Source: DASVRZ01 sp038228695 | GTDB lineage: Bacteria > Verrucomicrobiota > Verrucomicrobiia > Chthoniobacterales > DASVRZ01 | Direction: 5' to 3' | Assembly: GCA_038228695.1 (NCBI GenBank) | Contig: JBBRPA010000010.1 | Span: forward strand, 1 to 64,000 | Length of the DNA stretch: 64,000 nucleotides | Part shown: positions 43,102 to 52,167 of the stretch, piece by piece | Numbering within the stretch: position 1 is the stretch's first letter | How the letters are laid out: each line of letters begins with the position of its first letter | Program-made: the position numbers and the translations under genes | Notes under the pieces: generated by a model | Told to the model about the DNA's origin: nothing | Seen by the model: only the letters and a program-made list of their open reading frames with translations | Databases searched by the model: none

Positions 43102-43348
43102 CGCGCAGGGAGCGAATCAGTTCTGGGGTCATCTCCAAGGTGCCCGGCATGGCAACGAGGGTGCGGCGATGATGCTTTCCCATGACTAATCTCGCAGTGG
43201 GAGTTTGCTGCCGTTGCAGAATGAGTTTTTCGCCTTCGAGGTTTAAGGCGACCTTGTCGCCCGGTTGCAGATGCAAAGCTTTGCGGTAAACCGAGGGAAT
43301 AACGAGCTGGCCTTTGGTCGAGAGCGTGATGCTTCCTATGCAATGTGC
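43091..43348 (-). pseudogene. AbrB/MazE-type antitoxin gene lacking a normal start
   Basis: The frame SITLSTKGQLVIPSVYRKAL then HLQPGDKVALNLEGEKLILQ is a typical swapped-hairpin AbrB domain, followed by a toxin-binding tail with MTPELIRSLRDDD. A TAA lies at 43349-43351 and no ATG, GTG or TTG occurs in frame until 43276, inside the domain. So the original start appears to be lost. It pairs with the broken PIN toxin downstream. Confidence 0.6.
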
Positions 43349-43523
43349 TTACCCGTCTTACTAGGAGGTGGCAACTGGGAATGTAGAGTGTCTGATTTTT
43401 CCACGAGCCTAACCACAAGTGCCGGCGTTTCTTCACTCAGGGACGAGAGACCCATTCGATGAAGGCAAAGCAGCGACCACTTTTCCGTTCGCTTTTTTCC
43501 AGAGATTTGCGATTTTCCATAAA

Positions 43524-43886
43524 GTGCCTGTTCTTATTTCCGCGCCGACTCGTATTGAAGCCCATGGTTTTCCCCCGAAAATCATCGAGGAATATATTGG
43601 CCGTGTGAATTCCAAAACCGACGGGGTGAGCGTGGCGCGGATGGTGAGTCCAGCCGGGTGGAGCGAGCCGGGGCAGACGCCGGAGTTTGACGAATACACG
43701 GTGGTGCTGAAGGGCCAGCTACAGGTGGAGACCCACGACGGCGTTTTGCAGGTGCCAGCAGGGCAGGCGATCATTACCCAAGGCGGCGAATGGGTGCGCT
43801 ATAGCAGCCCGACAGAGGGTGGCGCAGAGTATATCGCCGTGTGTCTGCCAGCGTTTTCACCCGCCACCGTGCATCGCGAGGAGTAG
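43524..43886 (+). CDS. Small cupin domain protein
   Basis: A 120-residue single-domain cupin, GTG start at 43524. Segments VSVARMVSPAGWSEPGQTPE, FDEYTVVLKGQLQVETHDG and LQVPAGQAIITQGGEWVRYS give the two cupin motifs; the usual metal-binding His/Glu pattern is partly replaced (EFDEYTVVLKG in motif 1), so metal use is uncertain. A longer open frame to 43419 continues into the duplicated flank and was not used. An N-terminal copy lies at 42500-42694. Confidence 0.72.
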   Translation: MPVLISAPTRIEAHGFPPKIIEEYIGRVNSKTDGVSVARMVSPAGWSEPGQTPEFDEYTVVLKGQLQVETHDGVLQVPAGQAIITQGGEWVRYSSPTEGGAEYIAVCLPAFSPATVHREE

Positions 43887-44345
43887 ATGATGATGAGACG
43901 TTTTTATTTATTGCTGGCTGGTATGGCACTGGCGGGAGTTTTGCCGCTTGTGGCTCAGGACCCGGCGGACCCGGCGGAACCAAAGATAGTGATCGAGCCG
44001 AGTTCGACCAAGTTGTCGCTGGCCAAGGCAGAGCTGACCGTGAGTCCGCTTGAGTGCAAGGCTCCGGGACTGTGCGGCACCTATACGATTAAGGTGACGC
44101 CTTTCACTTTCAAAAACGACTTTGGCAAACTGACCTTAACGATGTCGGATCTAATCGTGGGAAAAATGAAGGCGGGCGAACCGGTGGAATTCACTGGCAT
44201 GGCGACGAGCGAACGCGACGGCAAGACGAAGGCGATCAAGGGAACCACGACGCCCAATGCGAAGGAGACTGGCCTGGTGAATTTCGTGGTGACGTCCGAG
44301 GACGGCGATTTGGTCTTTAATTCCTCCTACCATCTCGTGCGCTAA
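43887..44345 (+). CDS. Secreted hypothetical protein
   Basis: A 152-residue protein with a signal peptide (YLLLAGMALAGVLPLVAQ, cleavage after VAQ near residue 24). The mature part is beta-rich with a cysteine pair (PLECKAPGLCGTY) and LTLTMSDLIVGKMKAGEPVE. GAGGAG lies just before the start codons; three consecutive ATGs (43887, 43890, 43893) are possible. Adjacent to the cupin stop. No family was recognised. Confidence 0.65.
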   Translation: MMMRRFYLLLAGMALAGVLPLVAQDPADPAEPKIVIEPSSTKLSLAKAELTVSPLECKAPGLCGTYTIKVTPFTFKNDFGKLTLTMSDLIVGKMKAGEPVEFTGMATSERDGKTKAIKGTTTPNAKETGLVNFVVTSEDGDLVFNSSYHLVR

Positions 44346-44388
44346 CCTTTGCCCCGGAGTGAGCAGATTGGCGTGGTCGCTTGGGTAG

Positions 44389-46266
44389 CTAGGCAGGAAC
44401 GCGGCGAGCGGTGGTGGGCGCTGCGTTATCGGCAAAGGAACGCCAGTATTTCAGCGGAATAAGTGCGAGAACGATGAACACCATCTGGCTGAGATCGAAA
44501 AGGATCAGCCACTTGAAGGCAGCGTCCATGAATCCGTAGCTGTGCAGGCCGACTCCTAACATATTGACGCCGAACCAACTGAAGCTGGTGACGATGTTTC
44601 CGGCGACAGCGAGAACCATCAGGCCGCGTTCGCGGATCATGCCGCCCCAGCGCGCGTGGAGGATGAGAGCATTCCAGATGACGATGAGCAGCGCGCCGTT
44701 TTCCTTCGGGTCCCAGCCCCAGAAACGGCCCCAGCTTTGGTCGGCCCAAATGCCGCCGAGAATAGTGCCGACGAAGCTGAAGAGTGTGGCAAAACAGACG
44801 ATGCCGTAAACCATCGTCGCGACGGATTTCATCATCGGTTTGGTGAGCGACTTGGTGAGAAGTCCACGCAGGATAAAGACAATGGCGAGAAAGCCGGCGA
44901 GGAAAGTCGCAGAATAGCCCATCGTGACTACGACCACGTGGGTTGCCAACCAGATGTTAGTATCGAGCACAGCCCGTAACATTTCCATGGTATCACCATC
45001 GATGGAGAGATGATGCGCGATGAGCAAGGTAACAAATCCGATCGCAGCGGCCACGATCGAACCGATGGCGTTGCGGTTGATTTTCTCGAGGAAGAGGCAA
45101 AGCAAAACGCTGCCCCAGCCGACAAAGATGGCGGATGAGTAAAGGTTCGTCACCGGCGGGCGGCCTTGCAGCCACATGCGGGCGATGAGTCCGAAGGTGT
45201 GAATGATAAAAGCGAGTCCGAGGAGCCAGAACGCACCGCGACCGATCTCTGCTGGCCAGACTAGCCACGAAATAAAGGCTAGGACAAAGATGAGCACGTA
45301 AATTTCCATGGCTAGATAGAACGGCTGTAAGTGGTTGAAGAACGTCTCGAAGGCGGTTTTCTTCGTGGCCGTCGCATAATCGTTAGTGACTAGACCCGAC
45401 TGCGCAGCGAGTGCGGCATTGAATTTTACCGGATCATTGTTGCGGTAGGCCGAAATCATATCCGCGTAATGTTGGACCGCTGGATCGATCGCGCCGCCTT
45501 TGATTACAGAGGTGAGGGATTCGCCGATGTGCTGCCAGTCGTGCGCGGCTGCGTCGCCCGGGGTGCGCGGGATCGCAGAAACGTAGGCCGCTTGGGAGAG
45601 GCGCTGATGGCGTTGCGCGAAATCGAGGAGCTTGGCAAAAGCGTTGCGTTGGACGTCGTCGAGCGGTTGACCCGCTTTCTCGGCCTCCATCGCGGCGAGA
45701 CCGGGTGTGAGAATGGTTTTGAACTCGGCGAGTTCACGACCGAAGTCGGGGCTATCCTCCATTTGCAGAGAATTTTTTAACCGTAAGTAAAGAATCAAGC
45801 GTTCGCGCAGCTTGAGAATCTCGCGTTGAAACGGCGTGCGTTGGGCGGCTTCGAGGTGTCCAGCGAGAGCGGATTGCTCCTCGATTTTATTAAGGAAGGG
45901 CTTGAGGTCAGTGAAAGAAAAAACCTTCGTTGTGTCGTCGCGCCAACCAAAAAGATCGCGCACATCGGGGTTGGTGACCGGAAAGACGGGCAGACGGTCG
46001 GAGTTTTCCGGGCGCATCATCGCATCCATCAACCAGTCCAGCGCGGAAATTTTCTCGCCGGCATTCCGCACCACCTGTTTGCCGCTGATCGCCATCAAAG
46101 ACGTGCGGGCGAGGGTGTCCATCGGCTTTACGCGTCCGCCGACTAGGACGGGCAGACGTCCGAACTCAGCACGGCGAAACCCGTCCCTCTCCCGGGTCGG
46201 ACGCAAGGCGGCAATAGTTAGAAGCAGTCCAACGGCGAGAAGCAGGTGGGGAAGATAACGTTTCAT
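44389..46266 (-). CDS. ccsA: Cytochrome c biogenesis protein CcsA/ResC
   Basis: A 625-residue membrane protein. The N-terminal helix and a periplasmic domain of about 290 residues (LPVLVGGRVKPMDTLARTSL starts it) precede about eight membrane helices. The heme-handling WWD-type motif is WGRFWGWDPKENGALL, with conserved histidines in the nearby helices. With ResB it moves heme across the membrane and attaches it to apocytochrome c (System II). Start overlaps the resB stop (ATGA). Last gene of the oxidase operon. Confidence 0.9.
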   Translation of the reverse strand: MKRYLPHLLLAVGLLLTIAALRPTRERDGFRRAEFGRLPVLVGGRVKPMDTLARTSLMAISGKQVVRNAGEKISALDWLMDAMMRPENSDRLPVFPVTNPDVRDLFGWRDDTTKVFSFTDLKPFLNKIEEQSALAGHLEAAQRTPFQREILKLRERLILYLRLKNSLQMEDSPDFGRELAEFKTILTPGLAAMEAEKAGQPLDDVQRNAFAKLLDFAQRHQRLSQAAYVSAIPRTPGDAAAHDWQHIGESLTSVIKGGAIDPAVQHYADMISAYRNNDPVKFNAALAAQSGLVTNDYATATKKTAFETFFNHLQPFYLAMEIYVLIFVLAFISWLVWPAEIGRGAFWLLGLAFIIHTFGLIARMWLQGRPPVTNLYSSAIFVGWGSVLLCLFLEKINRNAIGSIVAAAIGFVTLLIAHHLSIDGDTMEMLRAVLDTNIWLATHVVVVTMGYSATFLAGFLAIVFILRGLLTKSLTKPMMKSVATMVYGIVCFATLFSFVGTILGGIWADQSWGRFWGWDPKENGALLIVIWNALILHARWGGMIRERGLMVLAVAGNIVTSFSWFGVNMLGVGLHSYGFMDAAFKWLILFDLSQMVFIVLALIPLKYWRSFADNAAPTTARRVPA

Positions 46267-47405
46267 GCGGCCCTCCGTTTGCGGGAAAATCCCACGAGAT
46301 GAATCGAGAACTGGACGAGCAATCCGAGACTAACGAGGGCGCAGGCGATATAAGGGAGGAGCCAGCTAGGATTTTTTACAACTTGGAGGATGCTCGTAGT
46401 GTCGTTGTTATCGAAGGCCAGTTGATAGAAAGTCGTGCCGTCGTAACGGAGCGGATGGTTCATATAAATCAGGGCGTCACGTTTTTCGCCGCTGCCGGGA
46501 TTGTTAATCGTGACACTACTGGAGAAATCTTTCGGGATATCGGTGCCGGGATAAATCTTATGCGTGAAATCCTTGAGGGTGATGGAAAAAGGTTTGTAGA
46601 AACGGCGGGGGCGTAAGTCGATCGTCCAAGTCCGTCCGCCTGCGGTGAAGTTTTTTGGCGACCGCAACCGCTCGGAAACGATGAAGCTTTGCGCAGCACC
46701 ATCGGCCGGGGTAATCGTGATCGCAGCGCTCGGGGTGTTCGGCTGCTCGGGTGCGGTGGCGAGAGCGATCGGGACGATAACTGCCTCGGGCCCGACCGCG
46801 AGTTGCGGAATGTTAGGAGACGACACTTGGTTCTTCCCAACCGCCGTGGAATTCCGGAAATAGGCGGTGACGTTGACTCCGAAAGGCAGCGCCGGGTGGG
46901 AGATGGGCTCGCGGGAGATGAGCAAAGCCTCGGGAATGCTCACCACGCGATCCAGTTTAGAATCGGTCGTGTCGGAGAGGACGAGTTCTTTCTCGGTAAA
47001 GGATTCGGAGTAACTTTTGGTCTGACCCTCATCGAGCCGCATCTGAGCCTCCTTAGCGAAGAGACTCGTGAAAAGCTGGCCGAGCAGGAGAAGAATGACT
47101 CCCAAGTGCAGAAAATAAATACCGGACTTTTTCCAGTTGAATTTAAAGCGGACGGCCTGAGCGGCAATGAGGTTGAGCAGGGTGACGGCGCCGAGGAGGT
47201 AACCTCCCGGCAGGATCGGAATCTGGCGGGAGGACCCGGGAAGGCCCCACATGACGAAGAAGCTGTCGAAATATTTTTTCTGCGCACCGTAAATGCCGAG
47301 ATGAACCTGCTCGATCGTCCCAAAGAAAACTAGCAGCATGGCGAAAGCGAAGCACACAATCGTGAGCTTGAGCGACGTCAGAGGCAGGAGAATTTTCCTA
47401 ACCAT
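46263..47405 (-). CDS. resB: Cytochrome c biogenesis protein ResB
   Basis: A 380-residue protein. Three N-terminal helices (VCFAFAMLLVFFGTIEQVHL; GAVTLLNLIAAQAV; FLHLGVILLLLGQLF), a periplasmic domain of about 240 residues and a last helix (LLPYIACALVSLGLLVQF). It is the partner of CcsA in System II maturation. The ATG at 47405 fits the usual N-terminus; the open frame continues to 47546 but overlaps the lipoprotein gene. It overlaps that gene by 8 bases. Confidence 0.85.
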   Translation of the reverse strand: MVRKILLPLTSLKLTIVCFAFAMLLVFFGTIEQVHLGIYGAQKKYFDSFFVMWGLPGSSRQIPILPGGYLLGAVTLLNLIAAQAVRFKFNWKKSGIYFLHLGVILLLLGQLFTSLFAKEAQMRLDEGQTKSYSESFTEKELVLSDTTDSKLDRVVSIPEALLISREPISHPALPFGVNVTAYFRNSTAVGKNQVSSPNIPQLAVGPEAVIVPIALATAPEQPNTPSAAITITPADGAAQSFIVSERLRSPKNFTAGGRTWTIDLRPRRFYKPFSITLKDFTHKIYPGTDIPKDFSSSVTINNPGSGEKRDALIYMNHPLRYDGTTFYQLAFDNNDTTSILQVVKNPSWLLPYIACALVSLGLLVQFSIHLVGFSRKRRAA

Positions 47406-47949
47406 TGTTGGTGGAAGTTGGAGCGTTATCGAATTGAAATGATTTTGCAAAAGACTCGAAGACGTCTTTGAGCGCGGCGGCCTCGGCCTTGGTGCCAGTG
47501 AGTTTGAGAAACCAGCTTTGATCCTCGCGGAGGTAAATTGCACCAAAGATAGCCTTGTCTTCCGTCGTCGAGGTTAGTTCGACAATTTGGGAGGGCTGTC
47601 CGTTAACAAGAATTGTCTCCACCTCGGATTCGGAAACGATCGCGGGGAGACCGAGTTGTCCGCGCCAACGATTGAGATTGGAGAGGAGACCGCCGGCGGT
47701 TCCGGGAAAAGTGACGACGGAAATATCGGCCCGCGATTTTTCCACCGTGAAAGTGGCGGCGCGCATACCCGAAGGCGGAAGTTCCTTCCATCCGGCGGGC
47801 ACGCTCCAACGCGGTCGACGGGTGGTAGCAGCGGGCGGCGGAAGTCCCGGAGCATCGGCCGGTTCCTTGGCAATGGAATAGGTTTTAATCTCGCGATCAT
47901 CACAACCAGCGAGAGTGAGCAGACAGAGCCAGGTAAGCGCGCGTTTCAC
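47398..47949 (-). CDS. Lipoprotein of the oxidase operon
   Basis: A 183-residue protein with a lipobox LTLAGC (start GTG at 47949 on the TGA of the DUF420 gene). After a short linker the main part (about 50-180) is an alpha/beta fold: RWSVPAGWKELPPSGMRAAT, NRWRGQLGLPAIVSESEVE, IFGAIYLREDQSWFLKLTGT. It is a frequent companion of oxidase operons in this lineage as far as the layout suggests; no function is known. Confidence 0.72.
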   Translation of the reverse strand: MKRALTWLCLLTLAGCDDREIKTYSIAKEPADAPGLPPPAATTRRPRWSVPAGWKELPPSGMRAATFTVEKSRADISVVTFPGTAGGLLSNLNRWRGQLGLPAIVSESEVETILVNGQPSQIVELTSTTEDKAIFGAIYLREDQSWFLKLTGTKAEAAALKDVFESFAKSFQFDNAPTSTNNG

Positions 47950-48410
47950 TGCTGGAGCGTTTGTGCGGCCCGACGCTTGAGAACCTCCTCGGCCGGGAAC
48001 CACTGGTAGAGCATGAAATAGACGAGAACACCGGTGACGGAGACGTAGAGCCAGACGGGCATGGTGATGCGGCCCATGCGGCGGTGTTTGTCGAAAATGG
48101 CGCGGAGCGCTGGAACGACTGTCATGATAACGAGCGGCAAGGTCGCGAAGGCGAGGAGCACGTGGGTTAGGAGCACGACATAGTAGATCGGCTTCACGAT
48201 GCCGGGGTGAGTAAACTTCACACTGATGACATGCGCGTGATAGTAAAGATAACAGCCAAGGAAAACGGTCGACGTGAGCAACGCACTAATCATGCAGGCG
48301 ATGTGCTGCTTCTTCATTTCGCGCCGGATGAACCACCAGCCGAGGGCGATGAAGACAGTGCTGGCGGCGTTGAGCCCGGCATTGATCGGCGGCAAGTCGT
48401 AAACAGTCAT
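47946..48410 (-). CDS. DUF420 membrane protein, CtaM-like
   Basis: A 154-residue protein with four membrane helices (GLNAASTVFIALGWWF; ISALLTSTVFLGCYLYYH; YYVVLLTHVLLAFATLPLVI; MPVWLYVSVTGVLVYFMLYQ). The conserved histidines of DUF420 are in YYHAHVISVKF and LLTHVLLA. Homologs such as CtaM are needed for assembly of cytochrome aa3 oxidase. It lies 3 bases after sco and overlaps the lipoprotein gene. Confidence 0.82.
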   Translation of the reverse strand: MTVYDLPPINAGLNAASTVFIALGWWFIRREMKKQHIACMISALLTSTVFLGCYLYYHAHVISVKFTHPGIVKPIYYVVLLTHVLLAFATLPLVIMTVVPALRAIFDKHRRMGRITMPVWLYVSVTGVLVYFMLYQWFPAEEVLKRRAAQTLQQ

Positions 48411-48413
48411 GAA

Positions 48414-49040
48414 TTAGTTAGAAGAGGTGAGAAAATGGCGCACGGCCGCTGCCACCTTGCGGGCGGCGTCGTCCGAGGTTCCATCCACATACTGGCGGAT
48501 CGTGCCCGATTTATCGACGATAGCGAACTTGGTGTCGTGGATGAATTTATCCTCGAGCTTTCCACTGCCGTCCCCTGTGTCCACTGCGCTCAGGAGAAAA
48601 CCGTTCTCAGCCAGATCGTAAATTTCTTTTCGGCCTCCGGTCAGAAAAAGCCAGTTCGGACCAGCGCTAAATTTCTCCGCATACTGTGCAAGAACTGCCG
48701 GAGTATCAACCTCGGGATTGACCGTGATCGAGACGAAGCGGACGTCAGGATTACCGTTGAGCAGGGCCTGGACTTCACGCATTTGCGAGCTCATTTTCAA
48801 GCAAGGTCCGGGACAGGAAGTGAAGATGAAATCGGCGACCCAGACTTTTCCGAGCAGCTCCATTTTTGAGACAGTGGCACCGTTGTGGGCGGAGAAGGAG
48901 AATGCGGGAAGGGGTTTAGAGAATGCTTCCACCGGCGTCTCGTGGGTTTTGTGATGCTGGATTTCGTTAAAGGCTAGAAAACCGACGAAACTTGCGACGG
49001 CGAGAGCGGAGCCAGCGAAGAGGAACCAGTAGGATCGCAT
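48414..49040 (-). CDS. SCO1/SenC-type copper chaperone
   Basis: A 208-residue protein anchored by one helix (WFLFAGSALAVASFVGFLAF). Thioredoxin-like fold with the copper site CPGPC (FIFTSCPGPCLKMSSQM) and the conserved distal His (FIHDTKFAIVD). SCO proteins deliver copper to the CuA site of subunit II. ATG at 49040 chosen; the frame runs further to 49148. It lies between ctaB and the DUF420 gene. Confidence 0.9.
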   Translation of the reverse strand: MRSYWFLFAGSALAVASFVGFLAFNEIQHHKTHETPVEAFSKPLPAFSFSAHNGATVSKMELLGKVWVADFIFTSCPGPCLKMSSQMREVQALLNGNPDVRFVSITVNPEVDTPAVLAQYAEKFSAGPNWLFLTGGRKEIYDLAENGFLLSAVDTGDGSGKLEDKFIHDTKFAIVDKSGTIRQYVDGTSDDAARKVAAAVRHFLTSSN

Positions 49041-49062
49041 GGTTAGAAAGACGCACCCATTC

Positions 49063-49977
49063 CTAGCGGCGGGTAAAGACAAGCAGCCCGAGCAGGATCG
49101 GTAGGTAAATGATGGACGCGAAAAAAAGACGACGGGCGGAGGCTGCATTGCGCTCGCTCGAAAAGCGGACAGCGCAAGCGAGGAAGGCGAGGCCGAGCAA
49201 GGATGCGCCGACGAGGGAGATAGCGTTATTTATTTTCAGAAACCAAGGCAGGAGCGTCGCGGCGACGAGAAGGACGGTGTAAGCGAGAGCCTTCCACGCA
49301 GTTTCACGACCCGAGGAGTCGCGACCCGAGATCATGACAAACCCACCCTGGAGATAGTCCTCGCGGTAAAGCCAGGAAATCGCTAGAAAGTGGGGCAACT
49401 GCCACAGAAAGAGAATCGCAAATAAGACGAGCGCAACCCTGTCGAGCCGACCAGCCGAGGCCGCGTAACCGATCACGGGCGGAAGCGCTCCGGGGATCGC
49501 ACCAACGAGAGTATTTAGGCTGCTGATTTTTTTCAGCGGCGTATACAGAGCAATGTAAGAGAGGATGGTGGCGATCGAGACCCAGGCGGTGAGCGGATTG
49601 ACCGCCAGCCAAAGCAGGGCCACGCCGGAGAGACACGCTGCCACGCCGATCAGGGCGGCGCTGGGAGCGCTCATTTCGCCTGTCGGCAGCGGTCGGGAGC
49701 GGGTTCGGCGCATTTTGGCGTCGGCGTCGCGTTCGATGAGCTGGTTGAGAGCGGCAGCCCCGGCGGCGGACAACGCAGTGCCGAGCATGCAACTGAAAAG
49801 GAGCCAGTAATTGACGGCCTCGTTACCAAGGCCCATGCAGAAACCAACTAGGGTGGTGACGAGAACGAGAAACGTCAGTCGCGCCTTAACAAGATCGGCG
49901 AGAAGTGCTGAAAATGAGCGCCGGGATGAGATGACCGCCACGGTTTCGGTATCAGCTGGAAGGGCGGCGGCTTTCAT
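49063..49977 (-). CDS. ctaB: Protoheme IX farnesyltransferase
   Basis: A 304-residue membrane prenyltransferase that makes heme O from heme B. Family motifs: AALNQLIERDADAKMRRTRSRP (aspartate-rich, prenyl-diphosphate binding), YTPLKKISSLNTLVGAIPGA, and FLWQLPHFLAISWLYREDY. About nine membrane helices. Its ATG overlaps the ctaA stop (ATGA), so heme O and heme A are made from one transcript. Confidence 0.93.
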   Translation of the reverse strand: MKAAALPADTETVAVISSRRSFSALLADLVKARLTFLVLVTTLVGFCMGLGNEAVNYWLLFSCMLGTALSAAGAAALNQLIERDADAKMRRTRSRPLPTGEMSAPSAALIGVAACLSGVALLWLAVNPLTAWVSIATILSYIALYTPLKKISSLNTLVGAIPGALPPVIGYAASAGRLDRVALVLFAILFLWQLPHFLAISWLYREDYLQGGFVMISGRDSSGRETAWKALAYTVLLVAATLLPWFLKINNAISLVGASLLGLAFLACAVRFSSERNAASARRLFFASIIYLPILLGLLVFTRR

Positions 49978-50999
49978 CCTGCTACTTCGGCCAGTTCGCG
50001 CGGGGATTCAACTCGGCGAAGATCAATAGCGGGCGATTTCGCGTCGTCATACCGGGCTCGGTAGCCGACGATAGTAATGAGGCCGCCGAGGATGAAGATG
50101 GCTGCTCCGGTGGCGACGTGGGCAGTAGCTACATCCGCCGCCTTGTTACTCCAGATGGTCCAAGCGCCGAGGCCGATCTGGACAAAAATGAGCAGCGGCC
50201 AAACCACGGCCCACTTCTTTAGGACACCGCCTGCGCGATAAAGTCGGAAACAGAACCATGGAATGGCTAGACCGAGACTGTAAGCGATGAGGCGGTGGAT
50301 GAATTGCAGGGAGATCAGGGCGGCAGAGGTCTCGGGCTGATTTTTTGCAATGCGCACGGTGTTGATCTGCTCAATGCTTGCGGCGTCCAACGGGGGGAGC
50401 ACTTTACCGTAAGCGGATGGAAAATCCGGAATGGAAAGTCCAGCGTGCGCATGCCTCATGGTGGCGGCGACGGCCATATTAACAAAAATGAGGGCGGTCA
50501 GGATGAGCGCTACGCCCCGGAAGTTTTTCGACGGGTCGCGGGACAGATCGGAAGTTTTCCACCAGTTCGAAGTGGCGAGTGCGATAAAAGCCGTCAGAAG
50601 CAGAAAAGACTGAGCAAGGCAGCCGTGAAAAATGCCGATCTGATCTTTCATCAGGTTCACTCGAAGTCCGCCAAGCACGCCTTGAAGAATGACCGTTAAG
50701 ACAGCCACAACCCCGACGCGTTTCAGCCATGTCCGTTTCTCGGAAATCCAAAGCCAAACGCAAAGAGTGACAGTTAGAAAGCCAACGGTCGAGGCAATGA
50801 GACGATGCAGATGCTCATGAAAAATCCCGCCGACCCACATGGAAAACGGAAAGAGAAACATATTGTAGCCGTAGGTGGTTGGCCAGTCGGGAACGGACAT
50901 GCCAACGCCTTTGCTGGTGACGAGGCCGCCGGAAAAAATCAGCACGAAGGTAGATATCGCTAGGAGAAAACCAAACCGGTGGAGCATTTTCGATTTCAT
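49974..50999 (-). CDS. ctaA: Heme A synthase (COX15/CtaA)
   Basis: A 341-residue membrane enzyme that oxidises heme O to heme A. It has eight helices and the conserved heme-ligating histidines in HEHLHRLIAS, FHGCLAQSFLL, LQFIHRLIAYSLG and TAHVATGAAIFI. The CtaA-type GGLVTSKGVGMSVPDWPTTYG loop is present. ATG at 50999; the extra frame to 51023 was not used. Confidence 0.93.
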   Translation of the reverse strand: MKSKMLHRFGFLLAISTFVLIFSGGLVTSKGVGMSVPDWPTTYGYNMFLFPFSMWVGGIFHEHLHRLIASTVGFLTVTLCVWLWISEKRTWLKRVGVVAVLTVILQGVLGGLRVNLMKDQIGIFHGCLAQSFLLLTAFIALATSNWWKTSDLSRDPSKNFRGVALILTALIFVNMAVAATMRHAHAGLSIPDFPSAYGKVLPPLDAASIEQINTVRIAKNQPETSAALISLQFIHRLIAYSLGLAIPWFCFRLYRAGGVLKKWAVVWPLLIFVQIGLGAWTIWSNKAADVATAHVATGAAIFILGGLITIVGYRARYDDAKSPAIDLRRVESPRELAEVAG

Positions 51000-51061
51000 G
51001 ATAAGGAATAAACGACAGTCCAACCTAGGTTACGCCGCCACCGGCGCATCGGATGGAAGAA

Positions 51062-51886
51062 CTACAAGGTCGCTGGATGTTCCGATTGGAGGGACACTGT
51101 CTTCGGGGCAACCGTTCCAGCATCCGCCGCGACGGGAAGCTTCGGAACCGCCGCCTGAATCCACGAGTCGAAATCGGCCTGCGGTTCGACCGTGACAAGC
51201 GCCTTCATGGAGTAATGCCCGGACCCGCAAAGCTGGCCACAGATCACTTCGTAATCGCCCTGCACAATCGGCGTGAACCAGATCGGAATGAGGGAGCCAG
51301 GGATGGCGTCGTGAGCAATGCGCATACTGGGCATGGCGAAATTATGAATAACATCCTTGGAACTAACTTCCACAATCACTGGGCGATTGACCGGAACGCG
51401 CATAGAACCGGTGGTGACGATATCGTCTTTGGCGGAGACATCGGTTTTGTCGATCCCGAGAGGATTCGACGCGCTAATGAGTTCATTGTGGCGCTTACCG
51501 TAAACGCCATCGGCACCGGGATACCAAAAGTTCCAGATAAATTGTTGGCCATAAACCCGGACCATAGTCGCGCCTTTTTTCGGGAACTCATTAACGCGGG
51601 TGGACCAGATCGGGAGCGCAAAACCGAGCAGAAGCACGGCCTCGACGATGACGACCGACACCTCGATGTGTGTGGAAAGTTTGGTTTTGACGCCGTGATA
51701 ACTGGCCTTCGGATTCCGCGATTTGTGAAAGCGGAACAGGGTGAAGATGAAAAATGAAATCCAGCCGATAAACAGCACCGCCATCAGCCAATGGGCGAAT
51801 TCGAGCATGTTGTCGATAAGCGGAGCGTGCTCGGAGGCGGCTGCCGGTTGGCCAAGAAGTTCGTTGATGAGTGCTAGGGTCGTCAT
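51062..51886 (-). CDS. coxB: Cytochrome c oxidase subunit II
   Basis: A 274-residue protein: two membrane helices (LEFAHWLMAVLFIGWISFF; VSVVIVEAVLLLGFALPIW) and a periplasmic cupredoxin domain with the CuA site CGQLCGSGHYSM plus the upstream His (KDVIHNFAMPSM). It takes electrons from cytochrome c. There is no fused cytochrome c domain. It lies after coxIV and two small genes, not first in the operon as is common. Confidence 0.93.
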   Translation of the reverse strand: MTTLALINELLGQPAAASEHAPLIDNMLEFAHWLMAVLFIGWISFFIFTLFRFHKSRNPKASYHGVKTKLSTHIEVSVVIVEAVLLLGFALPIWSTRVNEFPKKGATMVRVYGQQFIWNFWYPGADGVYGKRHNELISASNPLGIDKTDVSAKDDIVTTGSMRVPVNRPVIVEVSSKDVIHNFAMPSMRIAHDAIPGSLIPIWFTPIVQGDYEVICGQLCGSGHYSMKALVTVEPQADFDSWIQAAVPKLPVAADAGTVAPKTVSLQSEHPATL

Positions 51887-51908
51887 TTTGGAAAAGGAAA
51901 ACAGTCAA

Positions 51909-52166
51909 TCAGGGCTGGTTTTCAGCGGTCGCGAGGTAGGCGAGCTCCGCATGGCCGGGCTCAGGATTTTTTTGTTTGCTGATGAGGTAGAAGAAGAAAC
52001 TGCCCACGCCGCAGAGGGCGATGCCAATTGTTCCAAGGAGGAACAAGATCGCCAGAGTCATGCCTTTGGTTTCTGGCGAATCGGGAGCCGTGAAACAGAC
52101 CGGACACGCCTCGGCTGTTTTGGCGAGAAGCAGGAGAGCGGTTGCTAAGATGGCTCGGGTCTTCAT
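51909..52166 (-). CDS. Small membrane protein with CPVCF motif, oxidase operon
   Basis: An 85-residue protein. It has a signal-like N-terminus (MKTRAILATALLLLAKTAEA) that leaves CPVCF at or near the new N-terminus, then a membrane helix (MTLAILFLLGTIGIALCGVG) and a short cytoplasmic tail. The CxxC pair facing the periplasm could bind copper or heme or form a disulfide. It sits tightly between a 67-residue gene and coxB. No family was recognised; an accessory oxidase subunit or assembly factor is likely. Confidence 0.7.
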   Translation of the reverse strand: MKTRAILATALLLLAKTAEACPVCFTAPDSPETKGMTLAILFLLGTIGIALCGVGSFFFYLISKQKNPEPGHAELAYLATAENQP

Positions 52167-52167
52167 A

